A DNA stretch of 64,000 nucleotides, taken from the NCBI GenBank assembly GCA_022605955.1, contig JAKCOZ010000002.1, positions 69,606,783 through 69,670,782 on the forward strand, read 5' to 3'. Shown in pieces: positions 48,473-61,629 of the stretch. This DNA is from Rallus limicola. Its lineage: Eukaryota; Chordata; Aves; Gruiformes; Rallidae. A model generated the notes under the pieces. The model did not search any database and had not been told where the DNA came from. It saw only the letters and a list, made by a program, of their open reading frames with translations. Made by a program: the position numbers and the translations under genes. How positions within the stretch are numbered: position 1 is the first letter of the stretch; the number at the start of each line of letters is the position of its first letter.

Positions 48473-51400
48473 TGTCAATAAGTATTTGAATGTATATAAA
48501 GTAGTGGCATTTACAATGTTATTTATAAATTGTCATACGCTTGTCATTATGTGCAGCTTAGTGAAGATTTAAGCCTTCTGAAAGGAAGATACAAATAACA
48601 AGTCTCATTGACAAACAAGATTTTTTTTCAAACTACAGCAAAATAAAAGCAATAGATTTATTTTAATGGGATAAAAGAGGCCATCTTACCCAGTTGGATT
48701 TTATAAATGTTGATTAATATTCTTGACCACTTTGTGAATGTTCAGAATTCATCAATAGATTGTCAAGGATGTTAATGAAGTAAATCCGCAGAGCTAACAT
48801 AGAGGTTAATACACGATAAATGGCAATTGCCTGTAAGTTACACCAAACACTTCCTCCTTTTTAGCTTTAATCCTTATTTTCATGTTATGGTTTAAGTGCA
48901 AGCATAGAAAGGGTCAACCAGAGTAAAGAAAATTAGTATTATTCAAATATACAGCACATAGTCACTGAGCAAATGACATTTAATATTTTTGAATCAGCTT
49001 CTGTCTAGGCACAGTATACAACTCTAATTACTTTTTTTTTTTTAATTCACACATGCTGTTAAGTTTTAGGGATTTAAAATGTAAAGTATTCAATTAATAT
49101 GGTAAGCACTTCTAGGTGGAAAACAACATGGCCTGTCAAACAGTCAAAAAGCACAGAAAACAGATGTTTCTGCATCAAAAAGAAGTAACCGCACAGCACT
49201 GTGATAGAAATGATGGCACTACTTCTTTCTCTGTAAGACACATAATTTTACCATGCCTTGCACCACTACTTATGACCGAGTAATTAGGAGTTAATTCTCC
49301 AACGTTATTAGATAATTGCTAAATAAATTGCATACTCTGAAAAACTGTTAAAACAAATAATTAAAAAAGAAAAGAAACTCTTGAATCTTAGGGTATGCTA
49401 AAATATTTCCTTATATCCAGGAATTATAAAAAAAAATGTAGGATCAAATCTTATTATCCTTTTCACTGTTTAGTGAAATGAAGTTCTCACTGGACTTAAT
49501 AATAGAATTTCAACTTAAAGGCCCTTCCTTTTGAGCTTTCAACTTGTTATAGCACTGAAGTCTAATATTATAAAAGAAAAAATTCCATGAAAGACATTCA
49601 GAGAAAATTACAATACCACAGAAAGTTTCAGAATATGTCCCTTAATTCAATAGATTTTTGCAGAGCTTCCAGAAACCACAAAAGGACATTCCATAAATCT
49701 ACATGAAGGTAACATTACAGCACTCAAAGAAATAGATCCTACTGCCACAATGTATAAAGAAGTCACTAATCTGTTATTCAAGATAACATTACAAATGCCT
49801 GTAGGGAAACATTTATTTTGGCATATGGAAATGCAATGTTATGTCAAAAAAATCTAAAATAAATAACTTTCAACCCATGCTATAACACTGAGTAATTTTA
49901 TCTTCTGAAGCAATTTCCTGATTGCATTCTGTCTCTATCAATTATTGACTGAAAAATGCACATTCCAATGCTTTGCATTGATTCTGATTTCTTATACTAC
50001 TGAGTCTATGCAGACATTTTAATGCAAGCATGTTCCTTTATACAGAGTCACAGATCCCACTTCAGAGATTCCTTTTCAGGGTAGTGCCAAACCAAAGGCA
50101 GGCCTATGAAGAGAGTCCCATTCTCACCCTACTCCCTTTGCTCTGAAGGCACTGGAAAAGAGAACAGGTCCCACCCCACTAATTCCCTCTGCAGACTCCT
50201 ATTTCCCTTCTGTTCATAGGGAAACAAAGCACCCTTAATCTTTGCATAAAAGGGTCCTTTCAAGTGAATGACTAGGCCTGGGTGGAGATAAGGATGTAGA
50301 TAGAGCAGAATCTTATGAAGAGAGTTCTTCATACTAAATCACTAACAGAATAGTCCACCTTCTGAAGCAGAATTGATGTCTCAAAAGAGTTTTCAGAGTT
50401 AGAAATGAGCAGTTTAATTTCACACAATAGCCTGTAAAAAAGAACCGACAGTGTAGGAAGGTGGTGGCTTTGAAACCTTACTGCTAGTAGAGAACAACAA
50501 GCTGTTCATTTTTCCCTTCGCACTTTTTACCTAGAAAGTAGCTGTGGCACAAGTAGCTAAGAATTAAATACATCAGAAAGTCCTCTATTTCATTTTTAGA
50601 ACCTGTGCATTGAGTGATATGAATGCTCAGTCCATATATTAAATGTATTTCTTTTTCATGCAGTATAATCGTGCTTTTATAGAAATGATACTTAGTGTAA
50701 TGTACAGATAGTTATACACTGCCTACACGATACGTATTTAAGTGCTGAAGGTTTTGGCACAATTACAAGTGACTTTTAGAAATCACTTTACCTATCCACC
50801 TGGCAAACAAACACACTGTGTCTCAGGAAGAGTTCATGTTATTGGTATTTTTCATCATTTGCAGTTATCTTCTCATATGAGAGTACCAAATACATCTAAT
50901 AGAAATATTATACTATTTTCCATAATATCTTAGAATACATTGTAGTAGCTCTGTCCTGTATAGTTCCAACTTCTGTGCAGTTCTCAAGATTTGTTTCAAT
51001 TTCTACTGCTGCAGTTCTAAAGCAGATAATAAAACTAAAATTTTATTAATCTCTTCTCATATCCAGAACTGAGCTAAGTAGAGATTCAGTACATTTGGTT
51101 TCCCTTTACTTGCCTGCAAAACAGTTATTACTTCTTTGGCAAGTGATCTGGATTTCACAACTGTGTTGCCCATAGGTTTACGTGTCAGACCACTGTGGAG
51201 ATTTCATATAAACACCTAAACACACTGTAGGGAAGGCGAGCTATCTGATGATATACATGACATTAATTCTGTCCATTTAAATGTGTACTCTATCCTTATT
51301 AACTTGCAAATTATATAATTTAATATCAGTTATAGGAGATGTGAACTGGCTATTCAGTATTATCAAAAGGAAGATTCTAGATTCTGCGATTTGTAAAACT

Positions 51401-51917
51401 GGATAAAAGCTGAGACCGAGGCCTTCCTGTAAAGCTTCTATTAAGTTTGCAATAGCTTATTTTACCACCAACTTCTAAAATATATGTCCTCTGAACAGAG
51501 ACATAAATTGCCCTCCATACAAGCACAGACTGTAATCGTGAGAATTTTTCATGTAGGTGTGATGACCACGGACAAACCCTGTCATCTATCTGCAATTCTG
51601 TATTATTACTTGAATCAAGGGAGCACAAAAAAACACCCATCAAGGTCTCCGTGAGACCCTACAAAATCAAATGGCAGAGAGTGGAAGAGGAATGCTTGAC
51701 AACTGGGAGACACCCATAGTAGCAGACAGCTTGGGCATACAGCACTGACTTACACTGGCTCAAAATGTGGTCTCATAAGATGAAATCTGCAGCAACAACA
51801 TCTGGAAAACTCCATTCCCTTCAATTTTCCCTTCCCAGCTCTTTACCATGAGGAAAGTGAACTGGTAGGAGAAAAAAAAAGTAACATTATAAACAAATAA
51901 AATTTAAAATATTTAAT

Positions 51918-51965
51918 TTTTCTTGTAGTGCTTTACAGTTTCCACTGTAAAGCACTACAAGAAAA
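51918..51965. repeat. Perfect hairpin: 22-base arms, 4-base loop
   Basis: Arms 51918-51939 and 51944-51965 are exact reverse complements (core cttgtagtgctttacagt) around the loop ttcc. The arms have mixed composition, so this is not simple AT repeat. A perfect 22-base stem is very unlikely by chance. The likely origin is a fork-stalling template switch that copied the arm back on itself. The stem is shorter than a usual microRNA precursor and has no lower stem, so an RNA gene is not claimed. Confidence 0.95.
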
Positions 51966-54143
51966 GCCACCCAGGGCAAAAAAGGCCAAAATATTGACAA
52001 CAGAAGAACTTCACAGCTAGTCTATTGTGTTGAAGGGACTGAAAATTATAGTGGGAGAAAGGAAATAGTATGTGAAAACATTACGGCTGATGAAAATTTC
52101 CTTTCTTGGCAGTGGTGTACAATGCAGAAGCTAGAGTACTTGTTTTAAAATCGAGAGAACAACAGAAGTTCACAAGTGTCTAAGACGTTATAGCTCCATC
52201 CAGGTTCTGGCTGCAGGCTTGAGAGAAAAGTGACCTGACATAGTAATCCATGAAAGAAGAAAGGGAGTCCTGACAGTGTCATCCCCATCCCAACTGCTGG
52301 TGCTATTCAGATACCATGAAAGAAAACATGAGAGAAGTATCTGGAGTAGTCACTTTTGCACGACTGTTCATAAATCAAAGTGAACATTTGGTGAGTAAAT
52401 AAATTTGACCAAGGCAGTCTGTTCATCTATATGTCATTTTAAAAATGTTTTCATTTTGGGCATGTGTCTTCCCAGTGAACAGACCCAGTATTTTGACCTT
52501 AGCTGTAGTTCACTATTGTGAAAGAAATGTTGGGTTGGGCTTTTAAGATATATCTGGGGACTGTATTTTTGGTTGCGTGTGTACAACCATTAGCAGGTCA
52601 CAAACGGAGAGCCACTGTCACTACCGGAATAGATCACACGTAGATAAATGAAGAAGCAGCAAATAAATATTGTAAGTGACTTTACATGCAGGATATCTCA
52701 TTAAAAAAAAAAAAAAGTAAAATAAAATAAATCAGATGCCATTTCAAAGCTGAGCATTTACTATGAGGAGCTCTTCTGTGGTTGAAACTAAAGAAAACCG
52801 TGACAAATTCTCAAAAAGAAAATTGTGAAGTTGAATTGTATGTTCCATTGATGTAACCCCACCAAGAAGTGTATCCCATTAACTCAGATACATTATTTGT
52901 CATTGTGCAAGTAATCACAAAATTTCCAAGTAATAAACTTTTCCAATGAAAACACTAATTCAGAAGATTCCTCCTCATGATTACTAGAAAAAGTATCAGC
53001 TGTGCTGACTTCTAATTTAGAAAGATTTTTTCAAAAATACTGGAATGCATGATCAAACACATTCAAGCTGCTATATTACCTCCTTGGAACTTTGTTTCCT
53101 ACATCACTTAATCTCATTGATGGTGTCCGACCAATGGGTATTCTTAAAAATAAAGAAAAGTTTATTTTCATTTCAGCGGAGAACAAGAAAAGTTTATCAA
53201 AATCTCAAAATATTTTGCTATGTATTCTTCATTTATTGAAAATGATTTTTATCTGTCTAGACATTTATCAATATTTCAAAAATATTTCACATTGTATTTC
53301 ACATCCTTCCCTGCTTGTGATCACTTCAGTGCACTGATTCTATGGTTACCCAGAAAACAGTTTCCATAGCAGCAGAGATGAGCCCACAATTCAGTGAGGT
53401 TTCTGTTTAATACGATTATGTAACAGATCTTTATTCTCGGATTCCTTGCTGAGACCTTCTAAACAGTCTTCTAGCCTTCTGACAGCCTCAACTTTCCATT
53501 CTTTTACTGTAATCTCATTAATCTTTGTCTTCTCTTCCTCTAAACTTAATGCCTGGTAAATTACATTACAGAATCTTGCGCACAAGGAGTCAGAAAAGAT
53601 CACATCAAGTTATGGTACAGTGTGAAAAACAATACACAAAAATAGGAAATATAAAAGTTAATTTATTTATATTTATATTAAATTTTATATTTAACATTTA
53701 TATGTTAATATAAGGATATACAATTAAATACCAATATATGTTAATATATGTGTTAATTTGCGTATATATACATATTTATGGACTAATGTAAGGAGTCTGT
53801 GACTTAACTACCTTTTTTTTTTGTGCTGGAAATAACTTTTTTCAGCTAGTGAGATGAAGCAATAATGACATAGGGGGACTCCTGTGACCAACTTGATGTG
53901 AAAGACACCAAAAAAAAAAAAAAAGATACACGTTCTTATAGAAGGGATGATGCTTTCTACAGCTCCAGTTTTCCTGGATCTTATTGTAAGTAACCCTCAG
54001 AGGACGAGTGGCTGTAGCTCAGCAAGACAGGCAGCCTGAAGCAGTAACTCTCCTGCAGCACAAGTGTGCCCCCCCAGCCACCTCTCTCAGCTGTGCTCCC
54101 CTGTGAGCTGTAATACTGACCAGGGTCTGTCCGTCCATCCTTC

Positions 54144-54169
54144 CTTTCTTTCTTTCTTTCTTTCTTTCT
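54144..54169. repeat. (TTTC)n microsatellite
   Basis: About six TTTC units preceded by a degenerate TCC/TTCC run and followed by T-rich sequence. The minus-strand frame over it (a KKER-type lysine/arginine run at 53981-54184) is a by-product. Confidence 0.95.
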
Positions 54170-56860
54170 GTTTTTTTCTTTCAAGTTTTATTTGAGTCAT
54201 CTAGTCACACCAAAATTTGCAATGGCTGAAAGGGTGATGGCTACAAAGTCTGGGAAGGAATTTCACAAGCCAGTATTGCTACCAAATATCTTATCTTGTG
54301 GCACTCTCCTGAGTCTACATTCTGATATTACGGCAGGCTCAATTAAGATTTACATAGATCCTGTGCAAGTGTATATCATCTTCCCACCATCTTTCCTTCA
54401 TGACACATGAAAAACATCAGAAGCAACTTGCTGGAAAGCAGAAGGCAAAGATACAGGAAAAAGTAGTATCACTTATCAGCCCAACTGCTATAGCTGAAGG
54501 GATAAACTCACACACTGAACTGAACTCGCACTGATACAGAAGCAAATACAAATTGAGTACAATTGCTTTGACTCTAACTTAATTATGTTAATCAGCTAGA
54601 TAATGTGAGGGACAAGTATGGTTAGCACCCGTGGAGCAGAAGAGATATTAGCAAGGGAATAAGTCATTAGCTTTGCAGAAACAGCAAGAGAGAGAAAGGT
54701 AGTTATTATCTATGGAAAATTAAGGGTGATCTGACAGAGAGGTGTGAGGAAAATTATAATGTGTCATAAACCCACTATTTCCATTGAGTTCATTCTTGCT
54801 GTATCTTTTGGTGCCACTAGCTTTAGTTCCAAGATCTATTTGCTGACGATATTTTGCAAATTTCTCCCTAGAATTAGGGATCAGAAATGACATCAGAAAT
54901 GGCACAACTATTTTGGGACAAATGTTTCCCCACTGTTTACTGAGATTTTCCATTCTGTATTGTCTATATTAATTTATTTTGAAATATGGGGATTACCCAA
55001 TCTGATTGATAAATAAACCTTCCCCATGATAACTGGACAATGTATTTTACTCTCTCCTGCACGTGTAAGAATAGCATTAATACTACAATATTCTCCATGT
55101 AGAATGGGAAAATATATTTTCCTTACTAAAAAATTTCCTTTCTTCCTTTGGGAAAAATTAAGAAATATTCTGTAATGTATCTTTAGCCAACTGACAGTTT
55201 AGGGACAAGCTATATCATAATCCATATTCTAAACAACTAATTTGAGACTGACCCACCAAAAGTACATGCTGTATTTTTGTCTCACTTCAACATAAAGCAG
55301 AACATATAAACAGCAAACGCTAAGTAGTTTTAATGAAGAACAAAACAGTTTTGCCTATTAGTAATTCACCTTTTTTTTTAATGTTTGGATTGTTACAAAC
55401 AACTATACCATAAGAGGATGCTCCAGTTAAATTTTAATACCACCTGAGTAGACATTTTTTTCAATAACTAGATTACTTGTGCTCCCTCTAGTGAGTGGGA
55501 ATTTATTTGATCACAGTGGGACTATGGAACACAGTGCCTCAAATCACCTCATTTTCAATGTCCTCAAATCCCAGACATAACTATTTGCACAAAAAATAGG
55601 AAAAACAGCTTGTGTAATATGCTTAATATGCATCAATTTTCCCATTACTAGAGAGGATTTTTTCACTGCCGTGCTCATGCAACCCCATAACTTGCATAAG
55701 TTCCAAACTACCTCCATAACAAAAAGCTCTTCTAAACTGTTAGAAACTTCACAAGGAGAAAGGCCACAGTCCTTCCTTTAGGATGCATACTGTTCCTATT
55801 AGGATCATTCTGAAGCCTGTTGAAATGAATATTGCAGACATTGCTCTTGCAGGTGGGAATCTGTTTATAAATTTTGACTCAGTTTTGCCAAGCTGCTTCC
55901 CAGGGTTAAGTACAGAAGAACAAGGTTAGGAAGCGACCAGGTTGTAATTACTAAGTAGTAATTTTAGAGTTTCCTTGAAGGCAGCAATTACCTCCTTCTC
56001 ACATGCAGAAAAAGTCTATAAAAGCTAGAAAGGATCAATCAGGTCATGTTCTCTGGGTGTATCACAGGCTAAAAGGATTAGTCAGATTCGAAGAGGAGCG
56101 ATCTGTTGCCTCCCAAAGGGCTGCAGCAATGCATCACCCCCTGAGAAATATAACACACCGAAGCAATGTTGCGGAAGTCTAAAACTTGGCCAAGCTTCAA
56201 TTGGTGTCAGACCAAATAATACCCTGAAGTCCCTTACAAACGAAATTGTTCCAAAGCTATGAGACTGCGTGGATCTGTGACTTCTTAGGGTACAGCTCTT
56301 CTGCTCAATTTTATAAAAGATGACAATAAATGTACATTTATTATGTTGATAGTAATAATGTAAAAAGTTTGCACATCAGATACATCTTTTGCCAACAACA
56401 AAGCCCGCCAGCTCCTACTGTATAAGAACTTCTATTTTTCCTTTTCCAAGTGCTTCAGCACCTGGAATCACTTAATTCCTTCAGTTTTCAATAAAATATA
56501 AAATGTTATAGAATAAGATCTTGAAAGCACTTATATTTAAGATTCATAAAATTGATAACATTGCCACCACTTGTTGTGGGTAGGCATTTATCACAACGAA
56601 AAATGCCCAGGAACATGCAAGACATCATCACTGATACACAATACAGGATCTGCAAGATACAAAGATACTTTTGCAAATAAATTACAATTTTCACACAGTT
56701 AGATACAAGAGCAATGCCATGGTCAACTTTATTTGGCAAAATAAAGATTTCAATAGAAAGTATACAATAAAGTAGCTGAACTAAGGAGAGAAAATAGCTT
56801 TACCTTTTCCAGAAAAATATTCACTGTACATCCAAGACAGTGATACTGCATCACACTTTT

Positions 56861-56880
56861 TAAATTATCATAAATTATCA
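56861..56880. repeat. 10-base tandem duplication
   Basis: Two identical taaattatca units. Confidence 0.9.
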
Positions 56881-57773
56881 AATGAATGATCATCTATGAT
56901 AAAATATCATTACTGTACAGAAGTTATGCTTTTGCACCACTCCATTATATTTACTAACTAGGATTTTATACCAAATATACAATTTTTTGTTGTCCTGTGC
57001 GTAATCTTTTTTACTTACCTAATTAGCTTTTTCTTTTTTAAATTTCTCTGTATAAACACATTTAATAATCAATGTTTGTCACCACATCCATTTTTTACTC
57101 TTCTTCAAAGAGGCTGGATGAATCCTTTGCAAAAGGTAACAGTCACTTCCTAAATGCAAGTTTTCCCAATCCAGAGCAAACTTTTTTGTTCCCCTCATGT
57201 CAGTCATTCCTACAGCTTGTTTCAAGAAAAGCATTCAAATAATCTTTATCAGATCTATTCATATTGCATTCATCTGTTGTATTAATTATTTATCTTCATT
57301 ATTTAGTACATTTTACTTATATTGAAAATACATTCAGATGACATCTTTATTGACTCTATTCTGATTTTCTGAAAGAATCCAGGAAAAAGCTATTCTTGAG
57401 TCTGAGCAGTTCGGTCAGTACATGCTTATTACACATTTATCCATGTGAAATTATATCAGTTGTGACATTCCACACTCTGCACGTTAAGTTCACCTGCTGG
57501 TTCTCATAATCCCCCAGAGTTCTTACTGACATGAAACTGAAACCATCACCCAGTCACTAATTACTCTTCTGTATGGATAACATGCTTCATTGAGTATTAA
57601 CTGGCAATTTCTCTCAGGCTACCTCAGTGAAAATTAGCTCTCACTTTCAGGAAAGATAACAGAACTTTACTTCCTACTCTTACATTACAATTTAAGATTC
57701 ATAAATATTTGGGTCTATTATCTGGAAGAAAATACTTAGTGAAGTATTGAAAAAGACAAAGAAGCTATGGGAG

Positions 57774-58190
57774 GAAGAAGGGCCATGAGGATGAACAGAG
57801 GGCTGGAGCACCTCTCCTATGAAGACTGGCTGAAAGAGTTGAGCTTGTTCAGCCTGAAGAGAAGGCTGAGGGAGACTTTATAGCAGCCTTTCAGTCCCTG
57901 AAGGGGCCCACAGGAAAGATGAAGAGGGACTGTTTGTAATTACAAGTAGAGATAGGACAAGAGTAGGTTTAGATTAGAGATTAGGAAGAAGTTTTTCACT
58001 ATGAGGTTGGTGAGACACTAGAACAGGTTTCCTAGAGAGGTGGTAGAGGCCCCACTCCTGGAGCCATTCAAGGTCAGACTTGATGAAGGTCTGAGTAATC
58101 TGATCAAGTTAAAGGTGTATGTGCAGGGGTTTTGGATTAGATGACCTTTAAAGGTCTCTTCCAACTTAACATATTGTATGATTCTATGAT
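57774..58190 (+). mobile_element. CR1 3' fragment with octamer end
   Basis: Plus-strand CR1 from 'gaggatgaacagagggctgg' to the tail 'attgtatgattctatgatt'. Recognisable blocks: 'cacctctcctatgaagactgg', 'gcttgttcagcctgaagag', 'ccctgaaggggcccacagg' and 'tttttcactatgaggttgg'. Several small deletions destroy the coding frame. It is short and inactive. Confidence 0.92.
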
Positions 58191-60142
58191 TTATTGTTAT
58201 AAACAAACAAAACCCTTGACCAAGAAATCACTCCTTGTATTATTTTCCTCAAACATGTTGAAATTCTGTTAATTTGCTTTACAGAACAATCAAATCAGGG
58301 ACTAACAGTGTCTCCCAACTCCAGCCCCACTGTCACAGAACTTTCCCAGCCAAGGCACAGAACCTTTATTCCAGATCACTTTTCTGACCTAACTTTCCGA
58401 TTCTGGGACAGATAACTATGATTACTTTCAATTCCAATACTCTCTCAGGGAAAATGTCTGCAGGACCTATATCCGAGCACATGTCTCTTCCCCTCTCTCA
58501 GATAGATCCTTCTGTTAATATATGTTTAATAATCAATGCAAATTTAATTTGGCCAATCTGCAGTACGTTGATATGATACCCTTCATTTCTCCCTACTTAA
58601 TAAAGACTACATCATAATAGTGTTCCAAGTTAGAAACAAAACAAAAAGACAAATAAAATAAAACAAAACAAACAAAGAACCCACAAAGGAGAATGAATTC
58701 TTTATTTTTCCCTTCCAGGCTTGCCCATAGTTTAACTCAACTCAGTTGAGGGGGTGGGTAGTTCTCAAGTATTTACAAACAAAATAAAGTCTTTAGCAAT
58801 CAGAGATAAAGTACTTTTCACTTAGAAACTTATCATGAGGATTACCCAGAATAAAAATACATATATATTTGAAACTGAATCTAATTTTTAGAACAGGTAA
58901 TTCACTAAGATTCTGCCAAAAGCTATGGGATACAGTTGTTCAATCAATCCCTATTTGATCCCAAATTACCTTGTGGTGACATGTGGCACTGACCTTCTCT
59001 CTTTATCCCTGAATTCCAGTTGTGTTACTGCTTCAAAGAAATGACAAGGGGTTCTGCAAACAAGGGGAAGTCAAGAAATGTGATATATACAGTGGTGACT
59101 GAGCAAGAATAATGAAGAAGATATAAAACCATGCCATTCTTTAAGTACTGCAGTAGTAGTTTTAGATATCTTGCAGCTTGTATCTCACTGATGAATGATT
59201 TTGGTGTTAAGGGAGTCATGAGATGTGACTGGAACTCATCCCTGTTGTTCCAAAATATATAAGCACTTTCATCAAAGTGAATTCTTTCCTATGTAAGATC
59301 TGCCAAGTAAAGCATTTCCTTTATTTATGATATTTTAGGGTATCTTTTGTCTGTAGATTTCCTAACTTGTACACAGTCTTTAGGAGCAAACTGTTTTTTG
59401 TGAATAATCCTTGGAATTGGCCAACCAGTTCCAAAGTTGTAAACACAGAAATATATTCCCTATATGATCAACATTTTTTGTTTCATAGGAATCAGTGCTG
59501 CAAATATGGACTTAATGAGCACACACTACATAGAAAAATACGGGCTATTTCATTCACTTTATAGGTTAAACCCTTTTACTATGTGACAAGCTTTCCTTGC
59601 TTGCTTAATACACTACCATCTAAAGAAAGCCCAAACAAAACATTGGTAACAGAAGTAACACTGGTTTAATCTACTTAAAAACAAAGTAAATGTTATGAAA
59701 CTTGGAAAGTCAAAAAATCAAAAGCTGACACCACTGGCCTGACTCTTCATCTACTGTTACCTTTATTTCTCAAGACTTTCTATTCCCCTGGTGACCTGAT
59801 TTTGGATCCTCTCTTCCATCCTTGGTTGGTGCTCTAGATAACTGCATTTACTACCCAAGAGGTGTTTTCTAGCTCATGGGGTTAACTGGAATAGCACAAT
59901 ATTAACAACAGAGATAACTCTTCATGCTGCTTTATAGTAATAAACACTATATGTCCTTGAGTGCCACAGAGCACTGTATGAATAAGTCACTTTTTAAAGG
60001 AAAGTTTAGGATCAAATCAGTCATTCTACAACACTGCAAATTCCTGCCTTGGTTTCATCATCTATCATCACACATAGTTTTTTTGTACAACAGTACTAAA
60101 AATATTCCCAAAGATTTATTTTTTTTTAAATAATAAATTTAA

Positions 60143-60214
<72 letters not shown>

Positions 60215-61629
60215 TATATTGTTCATATTAATAAAAAGGAAGTCCACAACAATTAATCATTCCCATGAATGATTCATTGTTGAATCTTTTATGGATCCTT
60301 ATATGAGGACAGTAGTCCGAGATGACCAATGCTACCTTGAAGATCTGTCAAGAGTTTCAGAAAAACTGAAATGAAATATGGTATCATAGGCAATTATTTC
60401 TTCCTTCTTTTAAGTTCTAATATCAAAAGTAGTTTTGTGATCTGGATTCTGAATTCAGTTCTGATTCTTACAGAGGTGGATAAAGTGTTAATCTCATAAC
60501 CTGTGATTTTATAAATGCAGGTAGAATTAGGACTTTGATGGTAAGGATTATTTGAATTGATACCTCTGAAACCCCACATTTTCATTTAGATACTGATTAC
60601 AGTATTGTACCTTAACATAAAAAGCAGCACAGTATAGTCATATTTATGAGCCAGCTGGAGCCTTCACTGAAGCATGAACTTTGGCATTTTTATCCTATTT
60701 ATAAATTACTTGTAGCAGTATGTAGAAAGAGAAGCGGGTGAGATAGAGGAACACTGAGGTATCGTTCACCCCCTTGGCATTATTTGTCTAAAAGTACAAA
60801 AATTGCACCACTTCTCAAGGCATGTTATTTTTCCCTTTTCCTCCTCTATTTTTACTGTTATTTCAGGATCTGAGAAAGCTAATTTTTGTGAAGCAAGAGG
60901 TTCAAGCCAATTTTGTCTGCCTTTTATTCCACTATGGGTGACAGTGTCAAACCTTTGTTATTCTTTCTCAACTCCATCTGCTGCCTCTTAGCACAAGCCT
61001 GTCACCTGGCACTCAAAATCTCTGAACCTTGAGTATGTCACATGGGATACCACTGCGGAAGCCCTACTACGCATTTTGTCTGGTCTACTTTCCTACACAT
61101 GCATTATTTGCTGCTGTCAGAGACAAGATACTGAACTTGAGTCTCATATGTGGTAAATATGTCATCAAGTAATTTATCCCAACAATGTTGGTTTTAGTGA
61201 AGGCCATGAAGGAACATAGGTTTTAAATAGTTTTCTGCTGACTATTTAAAATCCCTTTCTCCATATCTGTAGCTAAATCACATGCAAGAAAGCCGTTGCT
61301 TCCAAATCTAAGCAACTGCTAGATTTGAAAACATACTGGGTTTGGTTATTTAACAATATTTAAATGCTAAAAATCAGCATATAAACTGTTGGGAAAGAGA
61401 GAATAGGTATTTAAATTTTAAATTAAATTTGGATCTTTATTTGGATGAATCATTATTTTTCCTATGCAATTAAAAAATAAATTTATAGTGCGTCAGGTAA
61501 TAAATGGAATTCTAGCTAGCTCTAGCTGTTTGCCTCTGTAGATCCTTTCCCAAACTGTGCATTACAAGTTGTTTTATTGAAATTAATTCTCGATAGTTAT
61601 TTGCAATAATAGTTTCTACACTGAATAAT
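58191..61629. other. Unique A+T-rich DNA
   Basis: No gene or transposon recognised. An A/C-rich run (about 58635-58680) and the ACT/AAT microsatellite are present. Confidence 0.6.
60143..60212. repeat. Compound microsatellite (ACT)n(AAT)n
   Basis: About 13 perfect TAC/ACT units (60143-60182) change abruptly to about 10 perfect AAT units (to 60212). No interruptions are seen, so it is likely to vary in length between individuals. Confidence 0.97.

Larger units (their letters stand above)
48473..57773. other. Long unique A+T-rich stretch
   Basis: Over 9 kb with no clear gene or transposon. Notable points listed separately: a perfect hairpin (51918-51965), a TTTC microsatellite (54144-54169), a 10-base tandem repeat (56861-56880) and two protein-like minus-strand frames (53391-53609, 54720-54953). 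An A+T-only zone at about 53640-53790 is low complexity. Confidence 0.55.

Noticed and set aside
51918..51965. Reading the perfect hairpin as a microRNA gene
   Set aside because: A 22-base stem with a 4-base loop is too short for a normal precursor and has no flanking lower stem.
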